Assembly (NCBI GenBank): GCA_905182995.1
Contig: CAJJDP010000026.1
Location: forward strand, 190,442 to 254,441
Source of the DNA: Paramecium octaurelia
Taxonomy: Eukaryota; Ciliophora; Oligohymenophorea; Peniculida; Parameciidae
Direction of reading: 5' to 3'
DNA: 64,000 bases
The position numbers and the translations under genes are program-made. Below, piece by piece: positions 1 through 11,983 of this stretch. How positions within the stretch are numbered: position 1 is the stretch's first letter; every line of letters starts with the position of its first letter. Under the pieces are notes generated by a model, which saw only the letters and a list, made by a program, of their open reading frames with translations, was not told where the DNA came from and did no database searches.

Positions 1-942
1 AATATAAATCCAAAGGGAATCTTCAGGGTTTACACAATTGAATAATAGTATGTATATAAATTAGCAGATCCTTTTCTATTTCACAATTAGATAATGAAGA
101 GCTTTTACAGTCCAATAATGTATTATAAGACTCATCCAGAGCATGATCTTTTCAAATCAGATACTTTTTCATTAGGATTAGTTTGTGTATATTCTTTGGG
201 ATTCAAGAAAACTGAAATTCTTTTCAAGTAGGATGGATTTGATTTTGAATTATTGGATGACATAATTACTAGATTCAAATTACCACTATATTTTGATAGG
301 CTACTTCGATCCATGTTGGAAGCAGATGAATATGGTAGACCAGATCCAATTCAGTTATCAATATCCGTAAGTAATTACACCAAGGCTTATAAATTGCCTG
401 AACTAAAGACAGTGATGGTAGTGTACAATAAATAGATCTTAAAAACAGCCTAATCTCCTGATGCTACAGAATCCATTATAGATATTAGAACTCCGGATAA
501 TAAGGTGTTAGAATAACCCAAAGCTCCCAGAGTAGAGATATTGTAAGGTCATTTGCCATACACAAACGGTTGTTACTATGTGGGTTCATATAATGCAAAA
601 ACAAAAAAGCGAGAAGGTAGAGGAATATTTTTTTCTAAGGAGGGGAATAAATTGATTTAGGGAACATTCTTGAATGATCTTCCTGAAGGGGATGAAATCG
701 AAATGTGGAGAGAAGATGCTTTAGATGATACTACACATGTGGATTTATCGAATTGGGAATACTTTAAGGGAGAGGTTGCTAAAGGGATGAAATAAGGGAA
801 GGGAGAATTAAGATTTAAAAATTAAAATTATTTTAGAGGAACATTCATTGATGACGCAGTTTGTGGATCTGGAGTTTATTATTATTAAAGTCATAGTGTT
901 GAAGGCATTTGGATGAATGATAAATTCATAGCTGAACATTGA
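1..942 (+). CDS. Protein kinase-like C-lobe fused to MORN repeats (5' end off window)
   Basis: The reading frame is open from base 1 to the TGA at 940-942 and has no intron. The first ~115 residues look like the second half of a protein kinase: KLADPF where DFG is expected, then YSP, a KSDTFSLG segment (like the SDVWSLG of helix F) and an LRSMLEADEYGRP segment like the kinase C-terminus. The magnesium-binding DFG glycine is not present, so this half looks like a pseudokinase. The second half holds short repeats of MORN type (GRGIFFSKEG, YFKGEVAKGMKQGKGELRF, YFRGTF), which in other proteins bind membranes or act as scaffolds. The N-lobe lies outside the window, so catalytic ability cannot be judged. 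Its 3' part is repeated at 1942-2323. Confidence 0.7.
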
Positions 943-998
943 TTTCAAAATTACTTAATAAATTTATCTAATAATTAGTTAAATTAAATATTAAATTC

Positions 999-1618
999 AT
1001 GAGTTCTGAAATCAGTATTAGACAACTGTTATATTTTAAATCTTAAGATTCTAGTATCAACAATGTCTAAATAGGCACACCCTTCTAAACCTAAAGAGTT
1101 GTCAAAACAACATAACATAAATTGAATAGATTTAGATCTACAGGCTTAAGTGATTTCAGACTCACAACCATCCATACGCAAACACCCACAGTGAATAACT
1201 TTAGATATGGTTTCAAAGTAGACTAATTTTAGAATGACAACTCTCAAACTCATTTCTTAGAAGTCTATGATCACCCTACCAAATATGTCAATGTAATACC
1301 AATTTAATCTAGAGTTATATTGCAGAAAGTCGAAAGAATATCGCATAATTGAGAGACCAAGCCAACTAAATTAGACTGGAAATTTCCTCAATTAATTCAA
1401 GATATTAATAGGAACTGAAGACTATAGAAATGAATTTCAGAGATAAAATCAATGAGAACTATCGTCAAATTAAGGAGGACAATGTCCTATTTACTACAGA
1501 GCAATACAGATTGTCCAAAGAATGTTTATTATTGATGAAAGCCAAAATGAATATGGAAAACGAATAATTTAAATTAACAAATCGTGTTTTTTAATTAACA
1601 TTAGAATTATAATCATGA
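999..1618 (+). CDS. Small coiled-coil protein, function unknown
   Basis: The ATG at 999 opens a frame that hits TGA unless a 20-nt intron (GTAATACC...AATCTAG) is removed after the codons for KYVN. The spliced product is 199 residues and ends at TGA 1616-1618. The N-terminal half is polar and low in obvious motifs. The C-terminal half is a strongly charged coiled coil (RLEISSINSRYQQELKTIE and onward). It lies 57 bp after the MORN gene on the same strand and converges on the IQCH gene with an 11-bp gap. I do not recognise a family. Confidence 0.65.
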
Positions 1619-1629
1619 CAATATAAATA

Positions 1630-1940
1630 TCATTGTTAAGCTTCACTATTTAATTACCTTAATCTACTAACTATATCGATAAAGTAAAATGTGTCCTGCT
1701 TCTAGTGACTATTAGTTTTCATTATGTTTCCACCAAATTATTACAGGAAATTCAAAGCATCAGTAGTCAACTTTACAGCCTTCTTAGGTGCACCCAAACA
1801 TAACAATGACAATACTCCCTTTTCAATCTAATCAGATAACCATATCAATGTTCCCACCTTCTTCTCAATATCAAAGGATATTCCTTCCTTCCTACACTTG
1901 ATAAATAAATCATTAAATTTCTATTCTGCTATTCCTGGAT
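1630..1940 (-). pseudogene. Truncated duplicate of the IQCH-like 3' end
   Basis: These 311 bases encode the last ~103 residues of the IQCH-like protein, with the stop at 1630-1632, and match 3011-3321. The frame is cut by the N at 1941. It has no start of its own and probably exists only because of the assembly duplication. It should not be counted as a gene. Confidence 0.8.
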
Positions 1941-1941
1941 N
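1941..1941. other. Single ambiguous base (N) at a probable mis-join
   Basis: This is the only N in the window. It sits exactly at the boundary between the two repeat copies and cuts the left-hand IQCH fragment. A one-base N at such a place is typical of a joined contig overlap rather than a base-calling failure. Confidence 0.85.
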
Positions 1942-2323
1942 CACAAACGGTTGTTACTATGTGGGTTCATATAATGCAAAAACAAAAAAGCGAGAAGGTA
2001 GAGGAATATTTTTTTCTAAGGAGGGGAATAAATTGATTTAGGGAACATTCTTGAATGATCTTCCTGAAGGGGATGAAATCGAAATGTGGAGAGAAGATGC
2101 TTTAGATGATACTACACATGTGGATTTATCGAATTGGGAATACTTTAAGGGAGAGGTTGCTAAAGGGATGAAATAAGGGAAGGGAGAATTAAGATTTAAA
2201 AATTAAAATTATTTTAGAGGAACATTCATTGATGACGCAGTTTGTGGATCTGGAGTTTATTATTATTAAAGTCATAGTGTTGAAGGCATTTGGATGAATG
2301 ATAAATTCATAGCTGAACATTGA
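1942..2323 (+). pseudogene. Duplicate 3' fragment of the kinase/MORN gene
   Basis: This segment repeats the MORN half of the first gene (561-942) and has no start codon context. It begins mid-codon right after the N and ends at TGA 2321-2323. It is almost certainly the artefactual second copy. Confidence 0.8.
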
Positions 2324-2379
2324 TTTCAAAATTACTTAATAAATTTATCTAATAATTAGTTAAATTAAATATTAAATTC

Positions 2380-2999
2380 ATGAGTTCTGAAATCAGTATT
2401 AGACAACTGTTATATTTTAAATCTTAAGATTCTAGTATCAACAATGTCTAAATAGGCACACCCTTCTAAACCTAAAGAGTTGTCAAAACAACATAACATA
2501 AATTGAATAGATTTAGATCTACAGGCTTAAGTGATTTCAGACTCACAACCATCCATACGCAAACACCCACAGTGAATAACTTTAGATATGGTTTCAAAGT
2601 AGACTAATTTTAGAATGACAACTCTCAAACTCATTTCTTAGAAGTCTATGATCACCCTACCAAATATGTCAATGTAATACCAATTTAATCTAGAGTTATA
2701 TTGCAGAAAGTCGAAAGAATATCGCATAATTGAGAGACCAAGCCAACTAAATTAGACTGGAAATTTCCTCAATTAATTCAAGATATTAATAGGAACTGAA
2801 GACTATAGAAATGAATTTCAGAGATAAAATCAATGAGAACTATCGTCAAATTAAGGAGGACAATGTCCTATTTACTACAGAGCAATACAGATTGTCCAAA
2901 GAATGTTTATTATTGATGAAAGCCAAAATGAATATGGAAAACGAATAATTTAAATTAACAAATCGTGTTTTTTAATTAACATTAGAATTATAATCATGA
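2380..2999 (+). CDS. Second copy of the small coiled-coil gene
   Basis: This is identical to the gene at 999-1618, including the 20-nt intron, and encodes the same 199-residue coiled-coil protein. Because it lies inside the perfect repeat flanked by a single N, it is probably the same physical gene counted twice. If read depth showed two copies, it would be a very recent tandem duplicate. Confidence 0.5.
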
Positions 3000-3010
3000 C
3001 AATATAAATA

Positions 3011-5725
3011 TCATTGTTAAGCTTCACTATTTAATTACCTTAATCTACTAACTATATCGATAAAGTAAAATGTGTCCTGCTTCTAGTGACTATTAGTTTT
3101 CATTATGTTTCCACCAAATTATTACAGGAAATTCAAAGCATCAGTAGTCAACTTTACAGCCTTCTTAGGTGCACCCAAACATAACAATGACAATACTCCC
3201 TTTTCAATCTAATCAGATAACCATATCAATGTTCCCACCTTCTTCTCAATATCAAAGGATATTCCTTCCTTCCTACACTTGATAAATAAATCATTAAATT
3301 TCTATTCTGCTATTCCTGGATGATAAACAAATGGGATATATGTGAACTGATCAGTGTCCATAGCTGTAGACAATACTGTCGCACCTATATATTCATCCAT
3401 TCCGAACTTCAAAGATTTAGTATAGAAGGCTCCATTAAATGATAACAAAGAAAGTGTAAAATATCCAAAGACATTCTATTTATACAATTCATCTACTAAT
3501 GGCTAAATTAGAGAATCCACATTTAAATTGAGCACATTCTAAGGATATATGCAACCCACTTTAGACATTCTAATGAATACTCATGTATTATAGTTACTCT
3601 TTTATTACTATGCTTGTAGACGTGTTCAATATCTAATAAGTTCCCTAATTCTCGAGATTCACTTAGATATTTATTGTTTACACTTTCTAAGCATTTGGAT
3701 AAGCCTCCACTATTCCACCATTTCTAATAAAATTGTCTAAGTATTCTTCGAAGGTGAACATCTAAGGAAATGCCAATACAGTTTTTATTGGCAATAACTA
3801 AATATGTACAATTAATTTACAGTTTAAACTAATTCCCTAAGGACTTTAAATTCAATACTATGCGGAAACTTTTTGATTTCTATAAATTGTTTTACTCCTT
3901 CTAAACTAAACCATGCTGTGCCTCTCCCATTAAATTCAATGTCTATTTTAAACATCCATTTTTATACTGTCAGATTTTTCATAATCAGCACAGTCAATTT
4001 ATCTACAAAATCATCTTTACTAACAAACTAATGATATTCTGGAGCCACAGGAAATGATAATTATCTAAACAGTTCAAAGGCTTCAGACTTTTTAGAATAT
4101 TTCTCTATCAATTCATAAGGACCAGAATATATATTTGTTTTTAGATATTCTGCAATCAAAAACTCCTCTTTTCCTACTCTCATTGGCACAATATATGAAA
4201 ATTATCCTTTGATCAATTCAGAAATTTAATGTATGGCCTTTGGTGATAGATATAATAATAATGCCAATGAGTAATGTTATGGGAATCTATTGATATTTTC
4301 AGGATGAATAAAGAATAGTCTACCTTCAGGATTTATACCTGCCACTTCTAGTAATTTATAGAAATACGCCATTATTTCTTCTTGTAAAGGTGCGCACACG
4401 TATATTATACTCACATTTGGATCTTTTAAAGCAAACAATCTTGTTAATTGTAAGCCTTCGCGACTTTTGAAATGACTCATTGATAATCTTTGAAATTATT
4501 TAATAGAGTATGAAGGAATGTGAATTTCGATTCTCTTTTGATTCAAATCTTCTAATAAGAATTATTTCTATCTATTCTCTAATGTGCTAATCAATTGCCC
4601 CATATTCTTTTTAATTTAATTGATTGTATAGACATATGTCTATTTTAATCGGAATTCCTTTTAAATTCTAATAACCTTTTAGACAATCCTCTTTTGGTGC
4701 CTGTACTTTCTTGATGCCACAAACATTCTGACAGTTGCCTATATTTTCAATATGGCACTATCAACAGAAAATTGTTTCTTATTTATAATGTATAATCTCT
4801 CCATTATCGGTTTTGAAATGTAGCATTCATACAACTCAATCAAATGAATCTTGAATTAAGATTAAGCCAATTGTGCTATCCTATCACCATCCAACTATCC
4901 TGATGCAATCTTCTCTAACTTCTTTATAATATGCATGATTCCTCCCCAAATCATGAGATGTCTGATCTGATAATGGAAATCTGGCACATAATGTCCATTT
5001 TTAATTTCTATTATATACTTAGCCTTTCGAACTACTTTCATCTACTGTATTTTCTCTCTTGGCACAGATTGTCTCTCAACAAAAGAGGATGAGTAATCAG
5101 CTATCTATTTGGCTGTTTGTTTTTATGGAGCTACTTTGTATTTGGTTAGATTCTCTGAATATCCCGTGTTATAATACTTGCTTTTCTCTGTTGGATTCTA
5201 GACTTAAACTTATGATATGGAAAGCAATTCTTCTCCTCGCTTAAATGCTGGACCTACATCAACATCCTTTGGTATCAAACCAGATTAAATCAAATTGTTG
5301 ACTCCTTTATTTAGGTCTTCATCCAATATTGTTGGTAAATCTGAAAATGGGTTTAATCTCAATTCTCTATTTAAGACATTAGCCTAATAAATATGAGCTG
5401 ATTTTAATTTCCCTTTAGTCTTTTTTGGTCTTTACTCTGTAGATGGTTGTTTCAAAATCTTTGGAAGTGCTATTGATTTTCCTTATTATTAGATCAACGG
5501 TTTATCTCGTTTTATTTTTTACCTCTTATGAATTGGCTAAGTCTCACTACTTGGCTTTAGAGTTTAAGTAACTGCAACTTGTTAATTGAGATTTGTAAAT
5601 TGATATTTCAATCTCTCATAAAGAAGAGATAGTTCTTCATCAGAAAGTTATTGACTCTGCAATGTACCAATGTGATGTTTAATATCAGCAAATTCCTTAT
5701 AAGTCTTGTCTTATATTTGTTTCAT
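3011..5725 (-). CDS. IQCH: IQCH-like protein (IQ motif and ATP-grasp-like region), ciliary
   Basis: The gene starts at 5725 and stops at 3011-3013. Removing a 28-nt intron (3570-3597) and a 23-nt intron (3798-3820) gives 887 residues. An IQ-like helix (ATVRMFVASRKYRHQKR) lies near the middle. It is followed by segments characteristic of IQ-domain protein H: FFIHPENINRFP, a lysine-rich stretch, and KWMFKIDIEFNGRGTAWF, which matches the conserved QRW.FK.D.EF.G.GTA segment. In animals IQCH is linked to cilia and sperm flagella and binds calmodulin through the IQ motif. The same role is expected here by inference. It is the first of several cilia-associated genes in this window. Confidence 0.75.
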
Positions 5726-6284
5726 TAATATAAATTTTCTAATAATAAAATATAACACATATGTAATTATATTATGTCACATTTTTTTTATTAAGATTAA
5801 TCGCACTCTAACTCTATTTTTATTGATAGATAAGGTTATGAATACAATATCATTTTGTTAGCGTTATATGCAATTATTCAGTTTTAGTACTTTTTAAGAA
5901 AATGGAAAATCAATTATTTGCTCCTCTATAATTCTCATCTATATCAAGTTCTTGATAAAAGGATTGACAATTACATAAAATAGATTATACTAATAGTGAG
6001 TTAATTTATTCCAGGATTATTCATACTTATAGATAGATTATCATAATTATAATTGAATAGTAAAGGCAAAAAAATTGAAATTGCTATTTAATTTGAAGAA
6101 GCGATTAGTTTGAAAAATAACAATACTCTAATTAAATAAAAATAAATTAATATCAAAATGAAAATAAATATTATTTAAATGTTTTTCTCTATTCATTTTT
6201 GACTGTAATCAATTGAATCATTTGGAAACATAACTTGTTTTAAATGTATATTAAATTAATAATTAAATACAGGTGTAATATTAA
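5726..6284. other. Intergenic, no supported gene
   Basis: This stretch of about 560 bp lies between the IQCH start and the ARF stop. Weak plus-strand open frames exist (for example from 5840), but they lack a convincing start, intron or composition. I see nothing firm. It should contain the IQCH promoter and the ARF 3' end. Confidence 0.4.
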
Positions 6285-6827
<543 letters not shown>

Positions 6828-7027
6828 TGTGTTTTATTTTATTGTTTTACTTAATTTATTGATTAATATACTAGACAGAAGTTCATTTTTAAACTCTAAT
6901 TTTCCTCAATTTTTCCTTATAGGAAATTAAAGTATATAATTCAATTACAATTTAAGCAGAATTCATCAGATTTAATACATATATATAATGAACAAAATTA
7001 AAACAATTTATATTAAACATTTAAAAA

Positions 7028-8091
7028 TCAGAAGATTTTACAAGCAGAACATGAAAATCTCTATGGATCTGCTTCATTTTTATTTTTTAGATCTTCTCCA
7101 GGAATATAAAGCAAATCATTAAAAGGCTAAATGATTGATTGAATGTAAGAGTTCCTGTTATCTATTTCACATCTAATCTGATTTTCAAAATCTTCCTATC
7201 TGAACTTAAGAACCTTCATCGTTTGTATTCTCTACTCTGAAGGCATAGAGAGTGAAAATCTATAATTTATAATCAAGTTATACTAAAGTTCAATCGGATT
7301 TTTTCCATTAAAAGGAGCTTCTGGTGACTCATCCTAATAATCTAGGGTCAATAAACAAGGCTATATTGTTTCTTTAGAATAACTTTACAAAGGAAACGAA
7401 ATCAATACTTCTGTTAGATCCAATTCAATTCTACTTAGAACCTTGAATTCTTTTCCATTCTCCTTATTTTTACCCCACACGGCTATTGTTAAAGTTTTAC
7501 TTTCTTCTAAAATAGGAAATGAACATGTCAAATCATCACCTCTGGCATATATTGACTTTTATTCCTATCCATTAAGATTTGCTTTATATTTAATCTAATA
7601 ATGATTGAAAATATCGGTTTTTAAACTTTTATGTCTAGTGTAACAGATTGATAGTCGATTTGGTTGATCAAACTTTAATTAAGCGTGACCTTCCAACAGT
7701 TATATCTACTAATTTAGAGTTCTAATAGAATCTTGAATAATATGTAAGTTGAATTTATAATCAGTAATAACTAAATGGAAATGCAATATTGCTTAAAAGC
7801 ATTCATCTACAAACATCCCAAATGTGATATTTTTATATAATTCTTCCTAAAGAATAATTTCCTTATTGGCTCTTTATCCTGTTAATAATTCATACTTCTT
7901 AGAGATAATTGTCCTAAATATTGATAATGATGGATCAACTACCAAACAAAACTCTCCTCTGGCAATTTCTGAATAAACTCATCATTCATTAAAGTGTCTA
8001 AAGGATATCCAACCTATTGTTATAACAATGTAAGCTTTTTCATCATTTTGTTCTCCTCCTGTAATTTAATTGAATCCCTCAATATTTCCAT
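7028..8091 (-). CDS. Protein of unknown function, possibly C2-like
   Basis: The start is at 8091 (MEILRDS) and the stop at 7028-7030. A 29-nt GTA...TAG intron after PEESFVW must be removed, giving 344 residues. An N-terminal coiled coil of about 40 residues precedes a mixed beta-rich region with hydrophobic strands (ILHFHLVITDYKFNLHII, LTIAVWGKN, KVLSRIELDLTEVL). These resemble the strands of a C2 or C2-like sandwich, but no calcium-binding aspartate set is obvious. I do not recognise the family. It is divergent from a very small candidate gene 61 bp upstream. Confidence 0.6.
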
Positions 8092-8152
8092 TTGTAATTT
8101 TCTCTTTTTTTATTATATTTCAAAATCGAATTTATTGAGCAACAAATTAAAT

Positions 8153-8315
8153 ATGAGCAATTTATTAGATATGAAAGCTTTAAAACGATAAAAAATTAAT
8201 TTGTAATATAAAATTCAAAACGTCCAATAAGACCATTCTAATTCTAAATCAGTATATTCCTAACTCTATGAATCCTTAGGTCTTTAACAAAGATCAATTC
8301 TAACACCCTAATTGA
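8153..8315 (+). CDS. Very small candidate gene, 44 residues
   Basis: The frame opens at ATG 8153 and runs ...DHSNSKS. A standard 28-nt intron (GTATATTC...CCTTAG) leads to the stop at 8313-8315. If the intron is not used, the frame stays open to 8410 (85 residues). The product is polar and has no recognisable motif. Support is limited to the good intron and the divergent position beside the gene at 7028-8091. Confidence 0.3.
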
Positions 8316-8410
8316 TAGTAAGCATGCTCCCTTAATTTGATAATCTAATTATTCTTATTATATTTCCTACATTTTAAATATCTTAAAATCTTAAGAGTCT
8401 CAATTCATGA

Positions 8411-9265
8411 TTTATTATTCTCTTTTAAAACTGGTTATCTGATAAGTGTGGATATATTAATTTAATCAGAATCTTAGAAACCAATTGCTAAGAAATTTAA
8501 AATAATGTATGTTTGCCAAATACACTTGCATTGTGTTTTCAAGATTCAATACTCTAATAAATCCTGCAATAGTTAAATAGAATACATTTAATTTTTGTGT
8601 GTATGAGAGTGATCTGAGATTCTGCAAAAAGAGATTAAAAGTGTCAAGAAAAATAGAACAATTTTAAACTTTAACTCAATTATTAGAAAAGCTAAAAATT
8701 AGACTATTATATTATTATTAAGAATACTCTTTAATGAACATATTTTCGATAGCTTAGCTAATCAATATTTTTAGAATATTGATCCTTTTAAATTAGTTGT
8801 AATATTAAATGTCCTCACGATATTTTTATTATTTTGACATTCATTTTTACAATTACTAAGATTTTATCAAAGTTTATTATTAAAAATCTAATATGATGAT
8901 TTAATTTGATTGTTTATTATCATAATATTGAGAGGACTTTAATTTCTAATATTATTTATTGTATATTTATTCTAAGTTATTTATCTAATTTATTGCTATT
9001 GAATTAAAACTACCTTTTAACTTAATAATTTTATTAGGTATTATGATGATTTTATTCGAAAATTACATCGATATTTTTTTATTACTAATTTTAATCTGAA
9101 ATTTTTCCAATATATTCTGAAACATATTCTCTAGGGTTTTCAAGCCAAAGATGCAAATAGTGATTTATAATGTATCCATAAATTTTGAAATACAATAAGT
9201 CTTGTCCTTGAAATGAAATTTCTTTAAAAATAATAATAATTTTATAATATTATAAAGGAATTAAT
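8411..9265. other. Gene-poor interval with an imperfect inverted repeat
   Basis: These 850 bp are strongly AT-rich and hold no convincing gene on either strand. The middle contains an imperfect inverted repeat (about 8795-8835 against 8915-8960). A plus-strand open frame just after 8411 lacks a start and I do not accept it. Confidence 0.4.
8795..8960. repeat. Imperfect inverted repeat
   Basis: The left arm around 8801-8828 (AATATTAAATGTCCTCACGA) and the right arm around 8923-8952 (ATATTGAGAGGACTTTAATT) are roughly reverse complements around a shared GTCCTC/GAGGAC core. About 90 bp of AT-rich sequence separates them. It could be a hairpin, the remains of a small transposable element, or chance in AT-rich DNA. 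Confidence 0.3.
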
Positions 9266-10844
9266 TCAAGAATATAAATTTTCACTAAATTCTGACAATG
9301 GACTTCTTAGATTTTAAGATGTGTTAACTAAGCTGGATTAATTAAATTTCTGAATAAGATTTCTTCTTATTGGTAAACTTTCTTATTAAATTGGAATTTC
9401 TTAGTATTATCCATCAAAATAATAATCTGAATGATTACTAGATGAACTGCTTTCTTCATCCTATTATTATAATTAATGATCGTCTTCACTTTCTTAAATT
9501 TCTGAAGTATTGCTTGGTTATGATTATTCTAATTATTCAATTTTCTCTGCATATTATTCTATTTCTTCTTTTAATTTCTAAATTGATGATTACTATTCTA
9601 TTTTTCTGGTAGTCTATTAAATACTTACCTACGATTCCAATTACTTGATGTATCTCTACATATCCAAACATTGAGTGTAATAATTAGGAGCTCTGACATA
9701 GTATTTAAACAATAATTTGTCATTCACCAGATATCCATCTTTCTATAAGAGGTCGATTCTAAAGAATCTATTATATCCCCAGCATTCTCCTCCTTCAAAA
9801 TCACTAGCAAATTCTCTAATTACAGATAAACCATTTTTTTAATTAATCATCTCTATTTTATATTCATATCTTCTGATTTCTGCATATTTTGAATCCATCT
9901 CTAAAAATATAGAAATGTAAATATTTTTGGCATTTCCATTTCCATGTGGATATATCTTGAGTCTCCATCTTATTCCATTAGTAATTAAGTGATCAGAATA
10001 TACAATTTCTTCACTCTGATTAAAAGAGTTTAATTCAAAAGTATCACAGACATATTGAGGTGTTATTTCTGATTAGAAATTCATAGGTACACCACCAATT
10101 TGCTCAGGTTCAACATTGACCTATTCTATTCTTTATAAGAGTTCTTGTGCTGTCATTATGGTTTTGCTCTTCTAATAGCCTTTTATCTGTTATGATATAG
10201 TATCCAATTCTGCAGATGCTATTAGAATCTTTTCATTTAATCTCTATCTTTGCATCTACAGATTGCCCATTCTGGCTGTATGCGTTTATTCCAACTTTTA
10301 AAGAAGTTATTCGGTATATGCTTAGATCTCTTAAACCCTCTCGTCTTTACTACGATTCAATTCATCCATCAATTCATCAATCATAACAGCTGAATTTTTA
10401 AGATTTTTCAACTTTTCTTATACATTTTCCATTTTTGTTTTTACATCTTTGATTTTTGAGTCAAAAACCTTTTAAATATGTTCAAACTCGTGCATTTTAT
10501 GCGCAGAAAACATTGCACATTCAGAACAAATAGGATGTGCACATGTGACACAATAATACTATAATTGAGCATTATGGAGGGGACATGGATCATTTTATGC
10601 CACGATATCCTCTAAAAACCTACAATTTACTAATTATTAAATTCTCAAAGAGGATCTACAATGTGGACACTATTCTAATTAAGAACAACTTATAAACCTG
10701 CCTATTCTCTGTCAACCATTTTGTAATACAAGAATAACAGCATAATTTTGAGCAACATGGACATATATGAGGATTTGTTAGGTTTGATAGACAGATAAAG
10801 CATGTGAGTAATTCATCTAACTTATGCCCTTTGTTCGATTGCAT
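9266..10844 (-). CDS. TRIM37: TRIM37-like E3 ubiquitin ligase (RING, B-box, coiled coil, MATH)
   Basis: Start 10844, stop 9266-9268. One 28-nt intron (10670-10697) splits the RING finger, and the product is 516 residues. The RING spans about residues 15-57 (CFIC, CPCC, CCYSC, CPHC) and the B-box about 78-113 (CPLH, CVTC, CSEC, HKMHEF). A long coiled coil covers about 115-235 and a MATH/TRAF-like domain about 262-395 with the TRIM37 signatures [16 protein letters not shown] and [16 protein letters not shown]/acidic tail follows. TRIM37 family members are ubiquitin ligases tied to peroxisome and centrosome control in animals. The RING cysteines are intact, so activity is expected. The role in a ciliate is unknown. 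Confidence 0.9.
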
Positions 10845-11203
10845 TATGTTTTCAATTTAATTCAAATTTTTGTTTATTTAACTAACTCGTAATATTCGAA
10901 TAACATTTAATTTCTCATTATATAATTTTTAAAATTGTATAATTACAAATAAAGAATCAAATTAAGTTCCAAACATATTTAAATCAAAGTCTCACTTGTG
11001 GGAATAATATCTGCTGAATGATTTATTCTAAAATCCTTTGAATTCCATTGATCTAACAGTAAAAATAAAGCAATTATTATTTATAAGTAACAGAAGAATT
11101 AAAATTGAACACAAAAATAATAACAATCTTTTTAACTTCCTCAAAAATCATATGCTTTTTCTGTTTTTTAATGTTTAAACATAGAATTACAACAAAATAA
11201 GTA
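10845..11203. other. Intergenic, nothing recognised
   Basis: About 360 AT-rich bases lie between the TRIM37-like start and the 3' end of the next minus-strand gene. No gene or strong repeat was seen. It presumably includes the TRIM37-like promoter. Confidence 0.4.
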
Positions 11204-11713
11204 TCAAATAAATTTTGATAATTTATTATAAAGATCATTTCTTAAGTTCATTTAAAGTACATCCTTAATCAACTCCTTAAATTAAGCTTACAATTATTAT
11301 TTTTGATTGGGGATTGATTTTTTTAATAATTTAGGTTTAGGTTCAATAGATGAATGAAAACTTTTTATGGCCATTCTTCTTATTTGATCTTCAAAATCCA
11401 CCCAAGTATGTAGATCAAATGATTTTTGCTCTGTTTATGTTTTTCTGTCATTTGAATTCGATGTATACGCCCTATTAATTGCTTGACTTTATGGTCTTTT
11501 TTTTTAAGGTTTTACAAAATTTGCATTAATCATTTTATTTGTTAAAAATAATTTAACATTGGAATACGTATGTTAATTCTTTGCAGTATCCATAATAGTT
11601 ACGTCATCTTGGTTCATATATGAATTTTTATTATTTTTCATTAATGCAAATAATATAACACTAACGATTAATAAAAAATTGAATATCCAACAAAATAACA
11701 AAGAAATAAGCAT
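11204..11713 (-). CDS. Small single-pass membrane protein, unknown function
   Basis: This is an intronless frame of 169 residues from 11713 to the stop at 11204-11206. Residues 1-25 form one strongly hydrophobic segment (LISLLFCWIFNFLLIVSVIL), which can act as a signal anchor. The remaining ~140 residues are polar, rich in K, N and Q, and end in a charged helix (KELIKDVLQMNLRNDLYNKL). No family was recognised. It is divergent from the multi-pass gene at 11984, about 270 bp apart. Confidence 0.6.
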
Positions 11714-11983
11714 TGAATTGTAAGTCGAAAAATGATTTAAAATCATTAGTACTTTTTATCCTTGAAACTATAGGTTCCTTCTCTAATTTTTTTAACGCAA
11801 GGTAGTTTAAGAAAGAAGTTCCGATATTACTAAGAATTTATAGTTTCAAAATTACTAATAAACCAAATTTCTAAAAAGATTAAAAACCATAGAAATAATG
11901 GTAATAAATATTCCTTGATTTAAAATATTCATTTTTTATTTGAATCAGTTTTAATAATTAATATATTAGAATTCATAAAATAA

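Larger units (their letters stand above)
561..1940. repeat. First copy of a perfect 1380-bp direct repeat
   Basis: Bases 561-1940 recur at 1942-3321 with no difference seen in line-by-line comparison (offset 1381). The copies are separated by a single N at 1941. The unit holds the 3' part of the MORN gene, a whole coiled-coil gene and the 3' end of the IQCH-like gene. Joining 1940 directly to 3322 gives intact, normal gene models, so the duplication is best read as a scaffold overlap that was not collapsed. Confidence 0.95.
1942..3321. repeat. Second copy of the 1380-bp direct repeat
   Basis: This copy matches 561-1940. It starts immediately after the single N and runs into unique IQCH coding sequence at 3322. 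Only one copy is likely to exist in the genome. Confidence 0.95.

Noticed and set aside
48-67. A 20-nt GTATGT...TTAGCAG intron at the left edge
   Set aside because: Removing it brings a TGA into frame shortly after. The unspliced frame reads through cleanly and gives the kinase-like KLADP segment.
5840-6250. Plus-strand open frames between IQCH and ARF
   Set aside because: With only TGA as a stop, frames of 50-60 codons are expected by chance in AT-rich DNA. No intron, motif or good start supports them.
8411-8570. Plus-strand frame reading NWLSDKCGYINLIRILETN
   Set aside because: It looks coding at first sight but has no start, begins at a TGA and no short intron links it to the upstream small frame.
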